In this document: positions 34,801 through 47,042 of the stretch, in pieces
Layout of the letters: each line of letters starts with the position of its first letter
How positions within the stretch are numbered: position 1 is the first letter of the stretch
Assembly (NCBI RefSeq): GCF_020283565.1
Contig: NC_060063.1
Location: 25,164,777 to 25,228,776 of the forward strand
DNA from: Trifolium pratense
Lineage: Eukaryota > Streptophyta > Magnoliopsida > Fabales > Fabaceae
DNA: 64,000 nt
Reading direction: 5' to 3'
The notes under the pieces: model-generated
The model's input: the letters and a program-made list of their open reading frames with translations, nothing else
Told to the model about the DNA's origin: nothing
Databases searched by the model: none
Made by a program: the position numbers and the translations under genes

Positions 34801-37577
34801 AAAGAAAAACTAACAAGTTAACCTATGTCCACGTAGTCTTTTGAAGAATATAATATAAAAATGGAAAATGTGCAGCAAATTTAGAGCATGGTTATAAAAA
34901 CAAAGTAAATGAAGTGAACTCAAACATCTCAGAAAGACATGAGACAAGGGAGTCACCTCTCTGCAATTAAGAACAATTGTCTTGTTAAAATGTGGAACCT
35001 GGGTCAACGAAATTTCTCTAGCTTCCTGGGAGATAAAGGAAGCAAGGGAATGTAAGAAGATAGAAATTCAGACACTAAAGGGCTGTGCTTTATTTTTTTA
35101 AGAATGTACAAGTTTATTTTAATACAGCATACAAATTATTAAAAGCACCACGACAATATTTGCAATGACAATACGCCCTATAGTTTAATAAGAATCATTA
35201 AAAGCACCAGCCAATAAATATAACAACCAATTCTGACAAAAATCCATACTGCTTGTATCAGTGCAGCTTTATAGCAATACCATATAGCTTGTGTACCAAA
35301 ATTGAGATCATGCAGCATCATTATGAAAAGATTGCAAAAGAAGTAACCTATAAATAAGGAGAATAAAAGTGCTAGGTATCTACCGACCTATTTCTTTTCA
35401 GATGAATAAATAATTTCATCAAAAGAAAAAGATACAACAACATGAAATATGTTACAACATGTGAGGTCTCAACATGAAATATTCAAACCTTAAACGAAGA
35501 ATCAATAAATGAATAACCGGATAAGTAAATCACTCATTAGCTAAGTAAGTGGTAGCCGCGTTACAACATCTGATTTGCTATAAAAGCGAGTAAGATTTAA
35601 TGACATACCTCAAGTCCCTCAACTGTATCCCTATAACCAGATGCCAAATATTCTCTGGTCAGAGTCTCCTCAGGGCAATTTGTAGTTTGGGGAAGAAAAT
35701 CTGGAGGCCCAAGCCTGAGATTAAAACAACAGCATTTAGCAGATAAATATACAAGATAATAACAGCCACAAGAGAAAGAACTGAGGAATCTATCAAAAGA
35801 CAGAAAGCGAACGATTCACCAAAAGATTTATGATAAGGACTTGGATATTATGGGATGCCTAAGTTTTACATGCAAGTGTTTGCATACTTAAGTAACAGTG
35901 ATCATATACATGTAACTTTTTATATAACAGTGATATGAAAATTTTCACACACACCCCGAAATAAAATCTTAGTAATTGTGAACAAAAACTACCTAGCGTT
36001 CAAAGCTTCTTTATCACACTTCAATTTGTAGGGGTTTAAGTTCAACTGTGGTTGTCGCCTGCAAAACAAAACATTGAGTTGAAAATGATTAACAAAGTAC
36101 ACACTATGAAAATGATACTCTCTCCATTCCTTTTTACTTGTCTTTTTCAAATTACAATGCATCAATAATTGTTGTTTTGAAGTATTTATTCCAGAAAGAG
36201 AAATAGGTGAAATGAGATACTAGTAGTAATAAATGGTTAAAGGTATAATAATAGATTTATAGTAAAAGTCAAATAATTCCATTAAAACTAACAAAAGTAA
36301 TTAGTTTTCTTGTTTTGTGTGTGTGTAAATAACCTTAAATGACAACTAAAAAGGAATGGAGGAACGGAGTAATTTAACAATATAGGTCAAACAAATATAA
36401 ACAATATTTTCATAGGCAAGTAAATATGTATTTAAAATGATGTTATTAATAAAAATAAAAAGTACACAAACCCCTGTTACAGTAGCTGGATTTGGACTGA
36501 AAATTTCAAAATACAACTTTTTTGTCACAATAAATTTCTTTTTTTATCAAAATTAATAAATTATATATAGGATAGAAGATCAAACAGTAAATACTTGCTA
36601 AATTTTCAGAATTCAAACATAATTACAATTAAGAAGAGAAAAAAAATTAGCATTAAAATTTACCGCATAATAGGAAAACGCTTTGGTTGTCCTTTAATAT
36701 TTTGTTTACTTCTTGATCCCATGGTTATCAAATCGAGATTCGATTTATGAATTGGAAGACCTATTTTCAAATTGTGAGTCGATTCTAATCGTAAGACATG
36801 ATCAATAATAAAAATATGACATTTTTAAGTGCAAATGAGAAAACGTAAGTAAAAAAACATCAGCCAATATAACATATATGAACATCAAAATAATTCAAGA
36901 TTCAAGTAATAAATAAAACAAGTGTTCAACTAATATGACTATTATACTTTAGAAGATCAAAATAGGATACAAGTCAAATACTACACACTAATATGACACA
37001 AACTAAGATGCAAACAAATTTTGTTAGAAGTAATATTATTTGTCATTGTTGTATCGCAAGGATGGATATGAAACCTAATATTACTGATCCATTATACCAT
37101 CCAACCACAGTATTAAAACAAATAGAAGAAGTAATGTATGATTAGATGTAAACAGAGGATGCTAATGAATGTCTTAAACAATCAAATCCATAAATTGAAA
37201 ATCAAGATAAACAATCTGTTCCTCAAGAAATAACTGAACCCTAATCTGAAGTAGTTTCACAATTTTCAAAATGATATCAAATATGAAAAGAAAAAAAAAT
37301 CATTACTTGAAACAATTATGCACCAGAACTATACTTTTTTGGAACTCATAGTACATCTACATCACATATGCTATAGTCATAAATATTGAGAAGAATAAAT
37401 TGGCAATAAGGGATAGTGATTAGTGACAGAAACAGAAGGATTGCTCTCATACCTTGAATTTACAGGGAAGTGAGCTGGAAAAGATGAATCAGATCTTCCG
37501 GTGTCCCTAGAGGATGGTCCACCTATGGTACTGCTATTCACTGCACTAGAGCAGCTGCCAGCATGATACCTTTGCAT
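25827..37577 (-). CDS. MED12: MED12, Mediator CDK8-kinase-module subunit 12
   Basis: MED12 links CDK8/cyclin C to Mediator with MED13 and controls RNA polymerase II transcription in the nucleus; Arabidopsis mutants (CRYPTIC PRECOCIOUS/CENTER CITY) change flowering time and embryo patterning. I place coding exons at 37577-37453, 36058-35993, 35714-35609, 35025-34957, 34796-34743, 34576-34469, 33672-33523, 33431-33084, 32953-30693, 30207-27595, 27059-26735 and 26255-25827. All introns have GT/AG ends. The sum is 6654 nt: 2217 aa plus stop, close to Arabidopsis (about 2235). It starts MQRYHAGSC. The Med12 domain region (AIKKRLRAINESRAHKRK, GQVYGVPLSG) lies near residues 120-180, CEECRRAKRQKLSEER near residue 830, and the end is WLKGAVRVRRTDLTYVG. 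Two giant exons carry about 1600 residues. A Stowaway-type MITE sits in the first coding intron. No break seen; the gene appears functional. Conserved splice phases support the joins. Confidence 0.95.
36118..36369. mobile_element. Stowaway-type MITE in MED12 intron
   Basis: The ends CTCTCTCCATTCCTTTTTA and (inverted) CTCCGTTCCTCCATTCCTTTTTA are flanked by TA on both sides, as in Tc1/mariner-derived Stowaway elements. It lies between coding exons 1 and 2 (exon 2 ends at 36058), so it does not touch coding sequence. Confidence 0.8.
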
Positions 37578-38394
37578 TTCCTCAAACTATAACCGGCATA
37601 CTTTTCTCAGCACCATACCACTATAAGTCACTGTTATAACTTAACTGCATGATTCAAAGTGTCACCAAATCATTTCAAAGTAAAACCGATGTCAACTACA
37701 CAAACAAAAAAGCATATTTGAAAGAAAAAAAAGAAAGAAAAGGGTGAATAAATTAAAAAAAAAAAAAAAAACAATAGCACGTATGGGCAAAAGTTATTGG
37801 ACTTCCCATAGCCGCCAAAAGATAGGCATCAAAACCCTAATGTACCAAAAACAAAAAACCAAATCTAGACCAGATGTGTAGATGGATACCAAACATTAAA
37901 GGCAGAATTTTACTATTCTGACTTACAAGCACACAAATGGTTAACAATGGGAAATAATTAGTTACCCTAATTAATCATAATATCAACTCCAGTCTGCAGT
38001 CGGCTTATAAAATGCAAAACAGGGATGCATATACAAAATCTAGAACTTTAGTCCGCGATGCATTCTAGGTTGTTATGATTCATGTAGCCAACCAAACCCT
38101 AGCAGTGCTTTTATGGATTTTTTTCCACATATGTCCAAACCACCAAAGACGATACTCTACCATATATCATCTTACATAGAGGGATATCCCATCTTTCTCT
38201 ACGATAAATGCCCTATCTTGTTTCTTATAACAAAAAACAGTATTGTAGGCTTTACACTTATAGTTGGATCCAACCTATTTCAATTTCGATGTGATATATA
38301 TGGCATCATATGTTACCCTATTTTCACCTCTATTTCTGTCTTCCTAGTTAAATCTGCCATCCATCCATCCATAAAATTACATTCGTAAGATGAA

Positions 38395-38610
38395 GTTGAC
38401 TTTCATACCAAAATCATTGTTATCAATGACGAATAGCAGACTATGCCGGCCAGCCAAAAACCAGCCATATGAACATGGTGGTGTAGCCCATGGCAGATAT
38501 AATAGGCATTGCCGCCAATTTAGATATAATTGGCACTGTGGCCTATGGAGGTTGGAACATTATACACCGTGCCATAACACTACAGCAGCACCATGCCAGA
38601 AATGTAACAA
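38395..38610. repeat. Unclassified GC-richer repeat in MED12 5'UTR intron
   Basis: A stretch of GGC/GCC-rich DNA (ATGCCGGCCAGCC, ATTGCCGCCAATTT, TGGCACTGTGGCC) stands out from the AT-rich intron. It resembles the inside of legume MITEs but has no clear TSD, so the class is open. Confidence 0.35.
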
Positions 38611-39596
38611 CAATGACCTAAATATAATAAATCTCTATGTGTTACTTCTGTAAATATGCAAAGTGCAAACAAAACCAAGAAGGCAAAAACATTTAATTGT
38701 AAGCTTTCAAATTCAAAAGCATCTTCCCTGCCATACTAACGCAGTAATGATGACTCGAGAAGAAAACAAAATGTCATTAATTTAGCAAAAAAGCTCAACT
38801 TTTAAATATTGAGGTAAAGCTCAACTTTTTTTTTTTTTAAAGAAAAACACTCAACAATTTAAACTGGATACTTTCCATTAAAAACTTTTAACAGAAGAAT
38901 TGCAATAAAAATGGAAAATGTATCTACATAAAGTGCCAACTATACAGAAGAGTATACACTCGCCTCCAGCCATTTCACGAAATCAAGAATTGTAAAATCT
39001 CAATCAATATATGAAGTAATAAATAACAACAGACAACAGAAAGTTGTAAAATTCAATCAAATCACATTTCCTGATCCATATCTAATTCAAAAAGTTAATC
39101 ACAATTAATGAAAAATTAAATTCCCTTTAAATTGCAACACTTTTCCCTCTCAGCTCGAACTCAAAACAGCTAGTAGTAACTCAAATTACCCTCTGAACTA
39201 ACTAAACAACAATTGAATCTACTTCAAATGCAACAAACAAACTTGAACACAACACACCATAGTTTAACATCAAATCTAAGCTATACACACACATAGTTGA
39301 ACATATAATTACAAAAACCTAAAAACCAAACCTAATGCAAGAAAAAGAAGCAAAATTCAAGCTCCAAACCAAGATCCAGAACTAGGGTTTTACAAGGGGG
39401 TAAAATACTAAACTTTCAAATTCGTTTTCAGTTTCCCCCCAAATTCAAAACCCAATTGGGCAAGTTAAAAATTGAGCCTTTTCTAACTAGGGTTTCAGAT
39501 TCGGAACACCCAGAAAATAAAAATCAAAAGGGTTTTTGAAAATCATTAAAAAAAAAAAAAGGTTATAGATTATGAAAACAATAGTTAAAGACATAC

Positions 39597-39775
39597 CTGA
39601 GAAGAGAAGAAAAAAATTCGAACTTTGAAGAAAAGGGTTAAAGAGAGAGAAAGAGAAAAAGGGTATGAAAGTAATTGAAGAAGTTTGACTCTGAGATTTT
39701 TGTGATGAAGACGACGATGATGCCTCTGTTGTTGTTGCTTCCTCTGGTATGAATAAAGGGTGAAGGTGAAGGGAT
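39597..39775 (-). other. MED12: Probable 5'UTR exon of MED12
   Basis: The minus strand has a CT-rich leader (CCCTTTTTCTCTTTCTCTCTC) and ends TCTTCTCTTCTCAG|GTATGT, a good donor site with the exon ending at 39597. The first coding exon at 37577 lacks a promoter-like region directly upstream, and plant MED12 genes carry long 5'UTR introns. The 5' limit, near 39775, is estimated from GGATCC/CTTCACC sequence and a lack of TATA. The acceptor joining to 37577 is not fixed. Confidence 0.55.
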
Positions 39776-40061
39776 CCACTAATTTTTTATTAAAATATTA
39801 TTAATTAATATATTTGTTATATTTGACAAAAAAAAAAGATATATAATGTTAAGAAAATAATTTGTAATGATTATTTTCTTAATAAGATTTTAGTAATTTT
39901 TTGTGACAAAAATGTTATATTTGACCAAAAGGAAATATTACTATAATGTTAAAAAAGATTTTTTCTTAAAAAGATTTTAGTAATTTTTTGGTCAAAAGAA
40001 AAAGATAAGATTTTAATTTTTTAGTAAAAAAAAAAAGAGTTTTATAATAAAAATATTAGAG

Positions 40062-40237
40062 TTATCTCATAAGTGTAGCTCAAATGGTAGCTACCGGGGA
40101 TATATTATTGGAGTGGTCGGGATTCAAACCCGGATTCCACATTTCTCCACATTTATATGTGTGAGAGTTTTTTTTTAATACATATATGTGTGAGAGTCTA
40201 GCCACTAGGCTACTTGACAAAAAATAAAAATAAAAAT
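40062..40237 (+). mobile_element. Full-length tRNA-derived SINE with 13-bp TSD
   Basis: Polymerase III boxes are GTAGCTCAAATGGTAG (A) and GGGATTCAAACCC (B). The 3' end reads TAGCCACTAGGCTACTTGAC followed by (AAAAT)n. The flank AAAAATATTAGAG is repeated perfectly at 40049-40061 and 40238-40250, as produced by LINE-driven insertion. Confidence 0.88.
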
Positions 40238-40362
40238 AAAAATATTAGAGCTAGCTAGAGATTTAGTTATTTTTTGCCAAAGCATGAGCTCCTTCATTTG
40301 CTTGTTGAAAAATATATTATAATGATTATTTTACTGTTTTTTTTTTTATTTTGATATTTTAT

Positions 40363-41550
40363 GGCTTAAATGCAGTTTTACCCCCCCCTATTTTGAAAAA
40401 TGCGGAATTTTACCCCCCCCCTATTTTAAAATGCGGAATTTTACCCCCCCCTATTTTATAATTTGTTGGATTTTGCCCCCTCACCAAAATTTTGCACAAA
40501 ATCTGCTTCTGAGCCTCAAGTTCAAAGCTACGCACAGAACTCAATTTGGATCAATAATTCACCAAACTGGTACCGAAACGACCGCAATCGAGTTACTTTT
40601 CCACAGAATCAAACTCCACTAAATTTGGAGTTACAGAGAGATATTAATTACTGTTTTAGTGAAGGTCTGTTCAAATTAATTATCGTATGAAACTACTACT
40701 GGTATTCTCGTCATTCCTCTCACCCTGTAGCTCATTTTTTAATACTATTTACATGTATGGAAATCTAACGAAATTACCCTTGTTGGAATTTCAATTTCGT
40801 CGAATTTGGAGTTACGATGTGTTCGGTAGACGATGTTGAATTTGAAGATCACAAGTAGATTTCTGCAGAATTAGTAATTGGACAGACCTTCACTAAAACG
40901 GTAATTAATCTCTCTCTGTAACTCCAAATTTAGTGGGGTTTGATTCTGTGGAAAGCTAACTCGATTACGGTCATTTCGGTAGCCATTTGGTGAATTATGG
41001 ATCCAAATTGAGTTGTATGCGAAGCTTTGAAGTTGTGACTCGAAAGCAGATTTTTTGCAGAATTTTGGGGACATACCTTCACTAAAATGGTAATTAATCT
41101 CTCTTTGTAACTCCAAATTCAGTGGGGTTTGATTATGTGGAAAGATAACTCGATTACGGTCATTTCGGTAGCCGTTTGGTGAATTATGGATCCAAATTGA
41201 GTTGTATGCGAAGCTTTGAAGTTGTGACTCGAAAGCAGATTTTTTGCAGAATTTTGGGGGACATACCTTCACTAAAACGGTAATTAATCTCTCTTTGTAA
41301 CTCCAAATTCAGTGGGGTTTGATTATGTGGAAAGATAACTCGATTACGGTCATTTCGGTATCCTTTTGGTAAATTATTGATCAAAATTGAGTTGTGTGCG
41401 AAGCTTTAAAGTTGTGACTCGAAAGCAGAATTTTTGGAGGGCAAAAACCAACAAATTATAAAACAGGGGGGGTAAAAGTCCGCGTTTTAAAACAGGGGGG
41501 GTAAAATTCCGATTTAATCAAAATAGGGGGGGCAAAACTGCATTTAAGCC
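40363..41550. mobile_element. Inverted-repeat element with internal 189-bp tandem repeats
   Basis: The ends are GGCTTAAATGCAGTTTTACC and its inverted partner GGCTTAAATGCAGTTTTGCC, followed by repeated C-tract blocks (TTTTACCCCCCC...ATTTT). Flanks ATATTTTAT and TAATTTTAT could be a 9-bp duplication with two mismatches. The right arm holds almost three tandem copies of a 189-190-bp unit (starts 40887, 41076, 41266); the left arm holds one copy in inverted orientation (about 40480-40670). No transposase. Confidence 0.75.
40887..41440 (-). repeat. 189-bp tandem repeat, about 2.9 copies
   Basis: Unit starts are CCTTCACTAAAA at 40887, 41076 and 41266. One unit equals 63 codons and stays open on the minus strand across the first two units, giving repeated peptides such as RNDRNRVIFPHNQTPLNLEL. 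The third is 190 bp from the second and breaks the frame. I regard the open frame as a by-product of 189 being a multiple of three, not as a gene. Confidence 0.85.
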
Positions 41551-41596
41551 TAATTTTATTTTAGAAATAGTCAATTATAGTAATTAATATTTAATA

Positions 41597-42512
41597 CTCC
41601 CTCAGATCCATTTTGTTTGTCGTTTTATAATAAAAGTGTGCTTTTGCATCTTATCTTTTTGTTATACTCTTGTTTTATTTCACCAATAAATTCATTTCAC
41701 CAAAAAAAAAATCATATTTTTTTGCACACACTTTCTCTTTCCAATAAATTAAATATATTATTATGTACAAAAAAAAATTAGTTGTTACTTTCTCTTTCCT
41801 ATATTATGTACAAAAAACTTGGTGCGTAGATACTTCGTGTTGGCGGTAGTAGTCATTCGTCGTGCCAATGGGTTCGCTAGTTTTGGTTTTCTCGTGTCCG
41901 TGGTGCACAGCCCCGTTGATTGACCATCCCTCAATTTAGCTATTGATTGGGTCTAGGTTGCTTTCAACACGATAGGATTAGTCTATTTTAATATCTGTAC
42001 CATTCATTCATTTCGGACTGTTCAGCTTGAAAAAGCTATATCGCTTGCTGCTTACTGTAGGGAGTTGCGGGTACGTGGACCATTTTCGTGTTGACGTCCG
42101 GTTCATTCGCCTCGAATTTTAGGACTACTATTTTGTCTTTTAGGACTAGAAGTTGGTATATCTTTGTCCTACGCACTTGCGTGGACTCACTTGGATAAGT
42201 CTATGTCCCGCGAGTTTATGTAGTATATATTTATTTTTCTTTTTTAATAATAATATGAGCTGTAGATGGAGGACGGAAAAAGATAGGTATGCCAATATAG
42301 GATGTCTATCCATACCTTGATATCTACATGCTCTTAATTTATCAAAAACAAAAAAAAAATAGATACAATAAAAAGATTATATAAAATTTAGTCAATAAAA
42401 AAATTAGGAAGGAGGATATAATAGACAAAATATAACCTTAAATTATCAAAACGACAAATAATTTAAAACAATTGTTTTTCCTAAAACGACAAATACAAAG
42501 GAACGGAGGGAG
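41597..42512. mobile_element. Stowaway-like MITE ends with an internal LINE-like insertion
   Basis: The ends CTCCCTCAGATCCATTTTGTTTGTCGTTTTA and (inverted) CTCCCTCCGTTCC...TTTGTCGTTTTA are flanked by TA. At 916 bp it is too long for the family; the centre (about 41815-42350) is GC-richer, has broken LINE-like frames on the plus strand and ends in an A-run, so a LINE 3' fragment seems to have inserted. Confidence 0.5.
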
Positions 42513-42656
42513 TACTGTATAATACTTTTTTTTAAGAAGTCAGATGAATATATTAAAATAACAAGTTAAGCACAAGGTGTCTCTAACGAGAAAAAATTAC
42601 AAAGTAAAAATGTTCAATATCGTACAATATTATTATTATATTGTTAAGAAAAATGT

Positions 42657-42777
42657 CTCGTGAGCTTAATTCATTTGGCAGTGACATTGCATTACATATG
42701 CAGGCGCCAGAGTTCGAACACCTGTCATTTCACTTATCCACCTTAAGAGTGGAATTTCTAGCTACTTGACAAAAAAA
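42657..42777 (+). mobile_element. tRNA-derived SINE with long TSD
   Basis: A box TTAATTCATTTGGCAG, B box GAGTTCGAACACC, 3' part TTCTAGCTACTTGAC plus A-run. The flank ATATTGTTAAGAAAAATGT occurs before (to 42656) and after (42778-42797, one extra A). Confidence 0.85.
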
Positions 42778-42824
42778 TATATTGTTAAGAAAAAATGTTA
42801 TGATTACTATTATATTGTTAATAA

Positions 42825-42945
42825 AAATAATTTCATTTGATAGAGATATCACATTTTATGTGCAGGGGTCGGAGTTCGACGCTGGGCACTACAATTATCC
42901 ATCTTAAGAGTGAATTTCTAGGAACTATTCTACCTGAAAAAAAAG
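42825..42945 (+). repeat. Diverged SINE copy
   Basis: It keeps ATTTGATAGAGATATC, GGAGTTCGACGCTGG and AGTGAATTTCTAG...CTACCTG, colinear with the SINE just upstream. Second-hand and without clear TSD. Confidence 0.6.
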
Positions 42946-43109
42946 AATCTCAGATTCAAGGATATGAACCCTAACTTAAATTTTATCAATATTGCCGATG
43001 TGTCTTTGTCTAGTAGTATCACCTCTCTTACTAGTGGAAATTAAGTTTCTGATTTTGGAATTTTGAAGTTTTTTAAAGTCAATATTCAAAGCTCCCAAGA
43101 TCATTGAAG

Positions 43110-44085
43110 TTTTATGTTGCATGTCCTCCTATGCTAGCTAGGTTGGTTCAAAAGTAACACATGTGGCTTTATATGTTTTTTTGCTCAAAAACTTGATGTT
43201 GCCAATGCTTTATATGCCGAGATTATGAGAGTGGTTTTAGCTATTGAATGTGCTACCAACAAGTTTTGGAACAAACACAACCACTCGGTTAGGTGGGTTC
43301 ATCTATGTTCCTCTCCACTCGTGTTCTCATATTTCTGTTTGGGTTTGGTTCAAACACAACCACCTCCCCCACGGCTTCTAAAACTAGTTCGGTTTGATTT
43401 GTTTCATCCTGTGTTGGTTGGTTTCTAGAGCTTTTGGATGCTTTAAGGGTCTCGTCGGCAGGCCCGGTTTTGATACTATTTATAATTTAAATAAATGATT
43501 TTCTTTGTAAAAAAAAGTATATTTTTTATTAGGGTCCATTTTTATTATTTGTCCCGGACCTCCAAAATATCAGAACCAGCCCTGCTCGGCGGTGGTGCTC
43601 TTGGCTGCATTTGGCCCGTCTAGGCATCAACTTGATTGTTCCTATCTATTGTAGATTTGGGTTGCTTGAATCCAAAAGGTCAGTGTTGACCTTTGTTGCC
43701 TTTATCCTTGTCTTCGACTTGGAATGTTGACGCGAGAGTGTCGTTATGTTTGTTGTGGTTGTGCAGCGAGCAGCTAGTACGTGAATCAGTCCGCGTTGGC
43801 GATCGATTTATTCGCTTGATTGAAGGCCCACACATCATTTTTTTTACTATTCGGTTTCGTGCCTGAACGCATGTTCATTGGATAACACATTTGTTGTGTG
43901 TAGATTTGCTTCTATTTTTTTATCACTTTGTATACTCGTTTGGGTGATTATGTGGTTTGACTGAGTTCGATTTATGCCCTCAATATTGTGGTTTGACTGA
44001 CTTCGGTTTATATCCCCAATATTTTGTACTATCTTTATTTTCTTTTAATATATTTAGGGTATTGCCCTGCATCCCATTAAAAAAA
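43110..44085 (+). pseudogene. Degenerate LINE 3' region (RNase H-like) with 3'UTR and poly(A)
   Basis: A plus-strand frame reads ALYAEIMRVVLAIECA..W, the helix that follows the first strands of the RNase H-like domain in plant LINEs. Several frameshifts surround it. The downstream GC-richer, T-rich DNA with GGGTATTGCCCTGCATCCC and AAAAAAAA (about 44080) has the look of a LINE 3'UTR. A 126-bp hAT MITE interrupts it at 43459-43584. Confidence 0.55.
43459..43584. mobile_element. 126-bp hAT MITE inside LINE debris
   Basis: The ends are CAGGCCCGGTTTTGATA and, inverted, CAGGGCTGGTTCTGATA. Flanking 8-mers CTCGTCGG (43451-43458) and CTCGGCGG (43585-43592) form a TSD with one mismatch. Confidence 0.8.
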
Positions 44086-44149
44086 AGGTTTTGGAGTGTT
44101 GGAATGTGACTCTAGGCTAGTTATCTTAGCCTTCAAGTCACCATATATT

Positions 44150-44450
44150 ATACCATGACAATTGAAGACCAGATGGCTCAAGTGTATCACCATGACCAAC
44201 ACATGAATTTCTTTAGTACCATTGTGCTAGTAAACTTATTTCTTTAGGGCTATCTTTGAATTATTTCACTTGGTGGGATTTTGCTTCCATAGTCATTAGA
44301 GAGGACTTAGCTAGAAATAGATTAGATCTTCCCTCTTATAAATTTTGTTAGCTTGTTTTGAGGATTTTGGTATAGTCTTCCCTCTTTGTGTACTTCACTC
44401 TTCTCTTATACTAATAATATAGTTTGTTTTGAAAAAAAACTATTCCTTAA
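44150..44450 (+). repeat. Second LINE-like 3' tail
   Basis: The stretch GAGGACTTAGCTAGAAATAG to TACTAATAATATAGTTTG followed by an A-run resembles the 3' end of a plant LINE. Coding pieces are too damaged to align. Confidence 0.35.
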
Positions 44451-44599
44451 TGCCTTTCTATCGGCATCTTATTACCATATTTGTTGAAAAAACAAAAATT
44501 ACATGATTATTCTCTTTATAGAATTTTTATTCCTTTTATGCCTTCCTTTTTTTATCTTATATATATTATTTCAAATTTTGTTTTTAATTCCAATAAAAA

Positions 44600-45830
44600 C
44601 ATTCAAAAAGTTTTTGTCCCTAAATATTTTTTGTCACAACATTTGGTCCCTACTGGATCATCTAATCTAGTTCGGGGGTCAGTTCTAGCATCAAGTGTTT
44701 TCAGCCCCCTCCCGATCATATGTATACTCTAACATTTTTTTAATAAATTTTGTATTCGTGTTTATAATATTATAAGAATATCTTCGATCCACAAATATTT
44801 AGAATCTTTTAACAAAAGATAAATTAAATATGAATTTTAAGCATAAAAGACTTAAAAATTCAAATTTATATTCATCCCTTGTTAAAAAAACTTTTACAAA
44901 AGAGATTTATATAATGTATTAAATTGTTTATTGGTGGTGGCTGAAAATCCGTAAACGTGACTTTGATTATGATTTCAATTTGTGGTGGTCTAACCCTTTA
45001 ATTTGTTTAGGTGTTACAAATTGACTTGGTTTGAGAATTTTTGTTCTCTTTATTTTTACTTTTCATGTACATTATTTTTATTAAGCACACCGTGTACTTA
45101 ACAACATTTTTGAATGATACTTATTATTTGACTCAAAAGCAAGGAGCAAAAGATATGACAAAAAATATTAGAAGGATCAAAACTTGTTAAAAAAAATATA
45201 AGGACAAAAAATGAAATTTAAGATATTTATAAGAAACAAAAAATTATTTAACCCATTAAATATGTTTTGTTCCCTATAAAAAACGGATCTTCACAGAGTT
45301 TACTTTTTTTTGGCGGACACATAGTTTACTTTTAGTTCCTATTAAAACTAAATTTGTTTCTTGACAAAAAAAAAAACTAAACTAAATTTGTTTAATTATT
45401 AGTAAACCTTTAAAATTTTGAATGATTTTTTGAGCCATGTTTAAAATATCATATAAAATTGATTTATTAATTAAACCTTTAAAATTTTGAATGATTTTTT
45501 GAGCCATGTTTAAGATATCATATAAAATTGATTTATTAAAATTTTTTAACATGAGATAAATTAAATATAATTTTTTTAAACAACAAAAGTTCAAGATAAA
45601 AGTAACAAAATTCATAATCTAGAAATCAATTTTTTAGCTCGATTTTTGTGGAGGAATTTTTATGATGTTGTAAACACATGCATAAAAATTATTAAAAACA
45701 CATGTTGTCTTAATAGTATGGACCAAAACTGAGTGCATAATAATTTTACAAGGACTAAAAATATAATAAAAATTAAACTTATAAGGTCATCATTTTATAA
45801 GGACAAAAAACATGTTTAACCATATATTAC
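44600..45830. repeat. Two abutting GGTTAAATATG-family repeats
   Basis: Repeated AAGGACAAAAAATG, TTTTTGTCCCTA and ATTTAACCCATTAAATATGTTTTG strings, in both orientations, match the MITE at 5011-5603. The junction is near 45253. Ends and TSDs were not resolved. Confidence 0.5.
45402..45538. repeat. 69-bp tandem duplication
   Basis: AAACCTTTAAAATTTTGAATG through ATTGATTTATTAA occurs twice in a row with one base difference (TTTAAAATATC versus TTTAAGATATC). Confidence 0.85.
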
Positions 45831-45839
45831 AATATATCG

Positions 45840-47037
45840 TTTTTTATGTTCAATGAATTGAGACAAATTTAGTAGCGGTAAAATGGTCAAATCATTTTGC
45901 AAAAGCTTTTTATTTTGTTAGTTATAAAGTCAAAAAGTCTAATCTAGATATTATATATTTTATTTATGGTTACAGATATATTTTTAATAATTTTATGTTT
46001 TACAATTTTAACTATATCTTATATAATAATATTGTTTGTTATTTTGTTCTATTACTATATTATTACTGATACAAAGTTTTCTCCCTCGTTTAGTGGTGAA
46101 TAATCTCTATCAAAGAATTTTTGCGTATTTAAGAGTTAGAGATCAAACTATTGACCATTTACCTAAAAAGTCCAATATCCTTACTACTTGAATTAATTAA
46201 TTTTTGGTAATACTATTTTTTATTATGCTCATAATAAAAAGGAATTTTTTTATTCACCCAAAAAGAAAAGGAATTTTTTTTATTATGTTATAATAATATG
46301 AAATGTTTTTTGTTAAGAAGAGATGCTAGCACTTAAGAATAACGAGTTTTTATTTATTTTTTAGTCAATAAAGAACAGCAGGTTAAACCTTAACTACAAT
46401 TTTAAAACTGTTTGATTTTGACACTTCATGAGTTTTGTTAACATCATAATTAATAGTGCGCATTTTCCTTAGGCTTGTGCTAGGTGACAAGTATCATATG
46501 ATATGCATACTTGAATAGAAATGATATGACACACAAGTTTTGAATGTTTAAAAAGTAAAGTAGACAAATTTCTTGAAGGGTCAAAAGCATATTTGCAAAA
46601 ATTGTGTTTGATTAACTCGCTCGTACTAATTAAGGCAATACAAAAGTAGCATTTTTTTTTCACTACCAGTATCTAATATTAAGTGACACCATCAGCTGTC
46701 CTTCCGATCGTAGTTGTGATGAATCAAACCGTAATTCTTCTTATCAAGTTTAACGTCAATCACTATTAGACAACCATTTTTAGTTTAACTGTCTACGTAA
46801 TTTTGAAATTTGACTCAAACTCTTAAAATTAATCTTGTGTACCAATGTAATTTTATCAAAAGTTACGTTGGAAATTCTAGCTGCATAAATTAAATAGATA
46901 AGCTAACGGGGAATCTTACATGTTGTACAAAAATTAGTTTTTGAAAAGCAAATCTAAAATACTTTTTTTGTGATAATGATCACTAGCTTTGAAGAAAAAC
47001 AGTGGAGTAACTATGAAAGTTTAGGATATTAGTAGGT
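45840..47037. other. AT-rich intergenic stretch, nothing recognised
   Basis: No coding frame, repeat end or RNA gene is visible between the GGTTAAATATG repeats and the gypsy element. Confidence 0.5.
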
Positions 47038-47042
47038 GGAGT

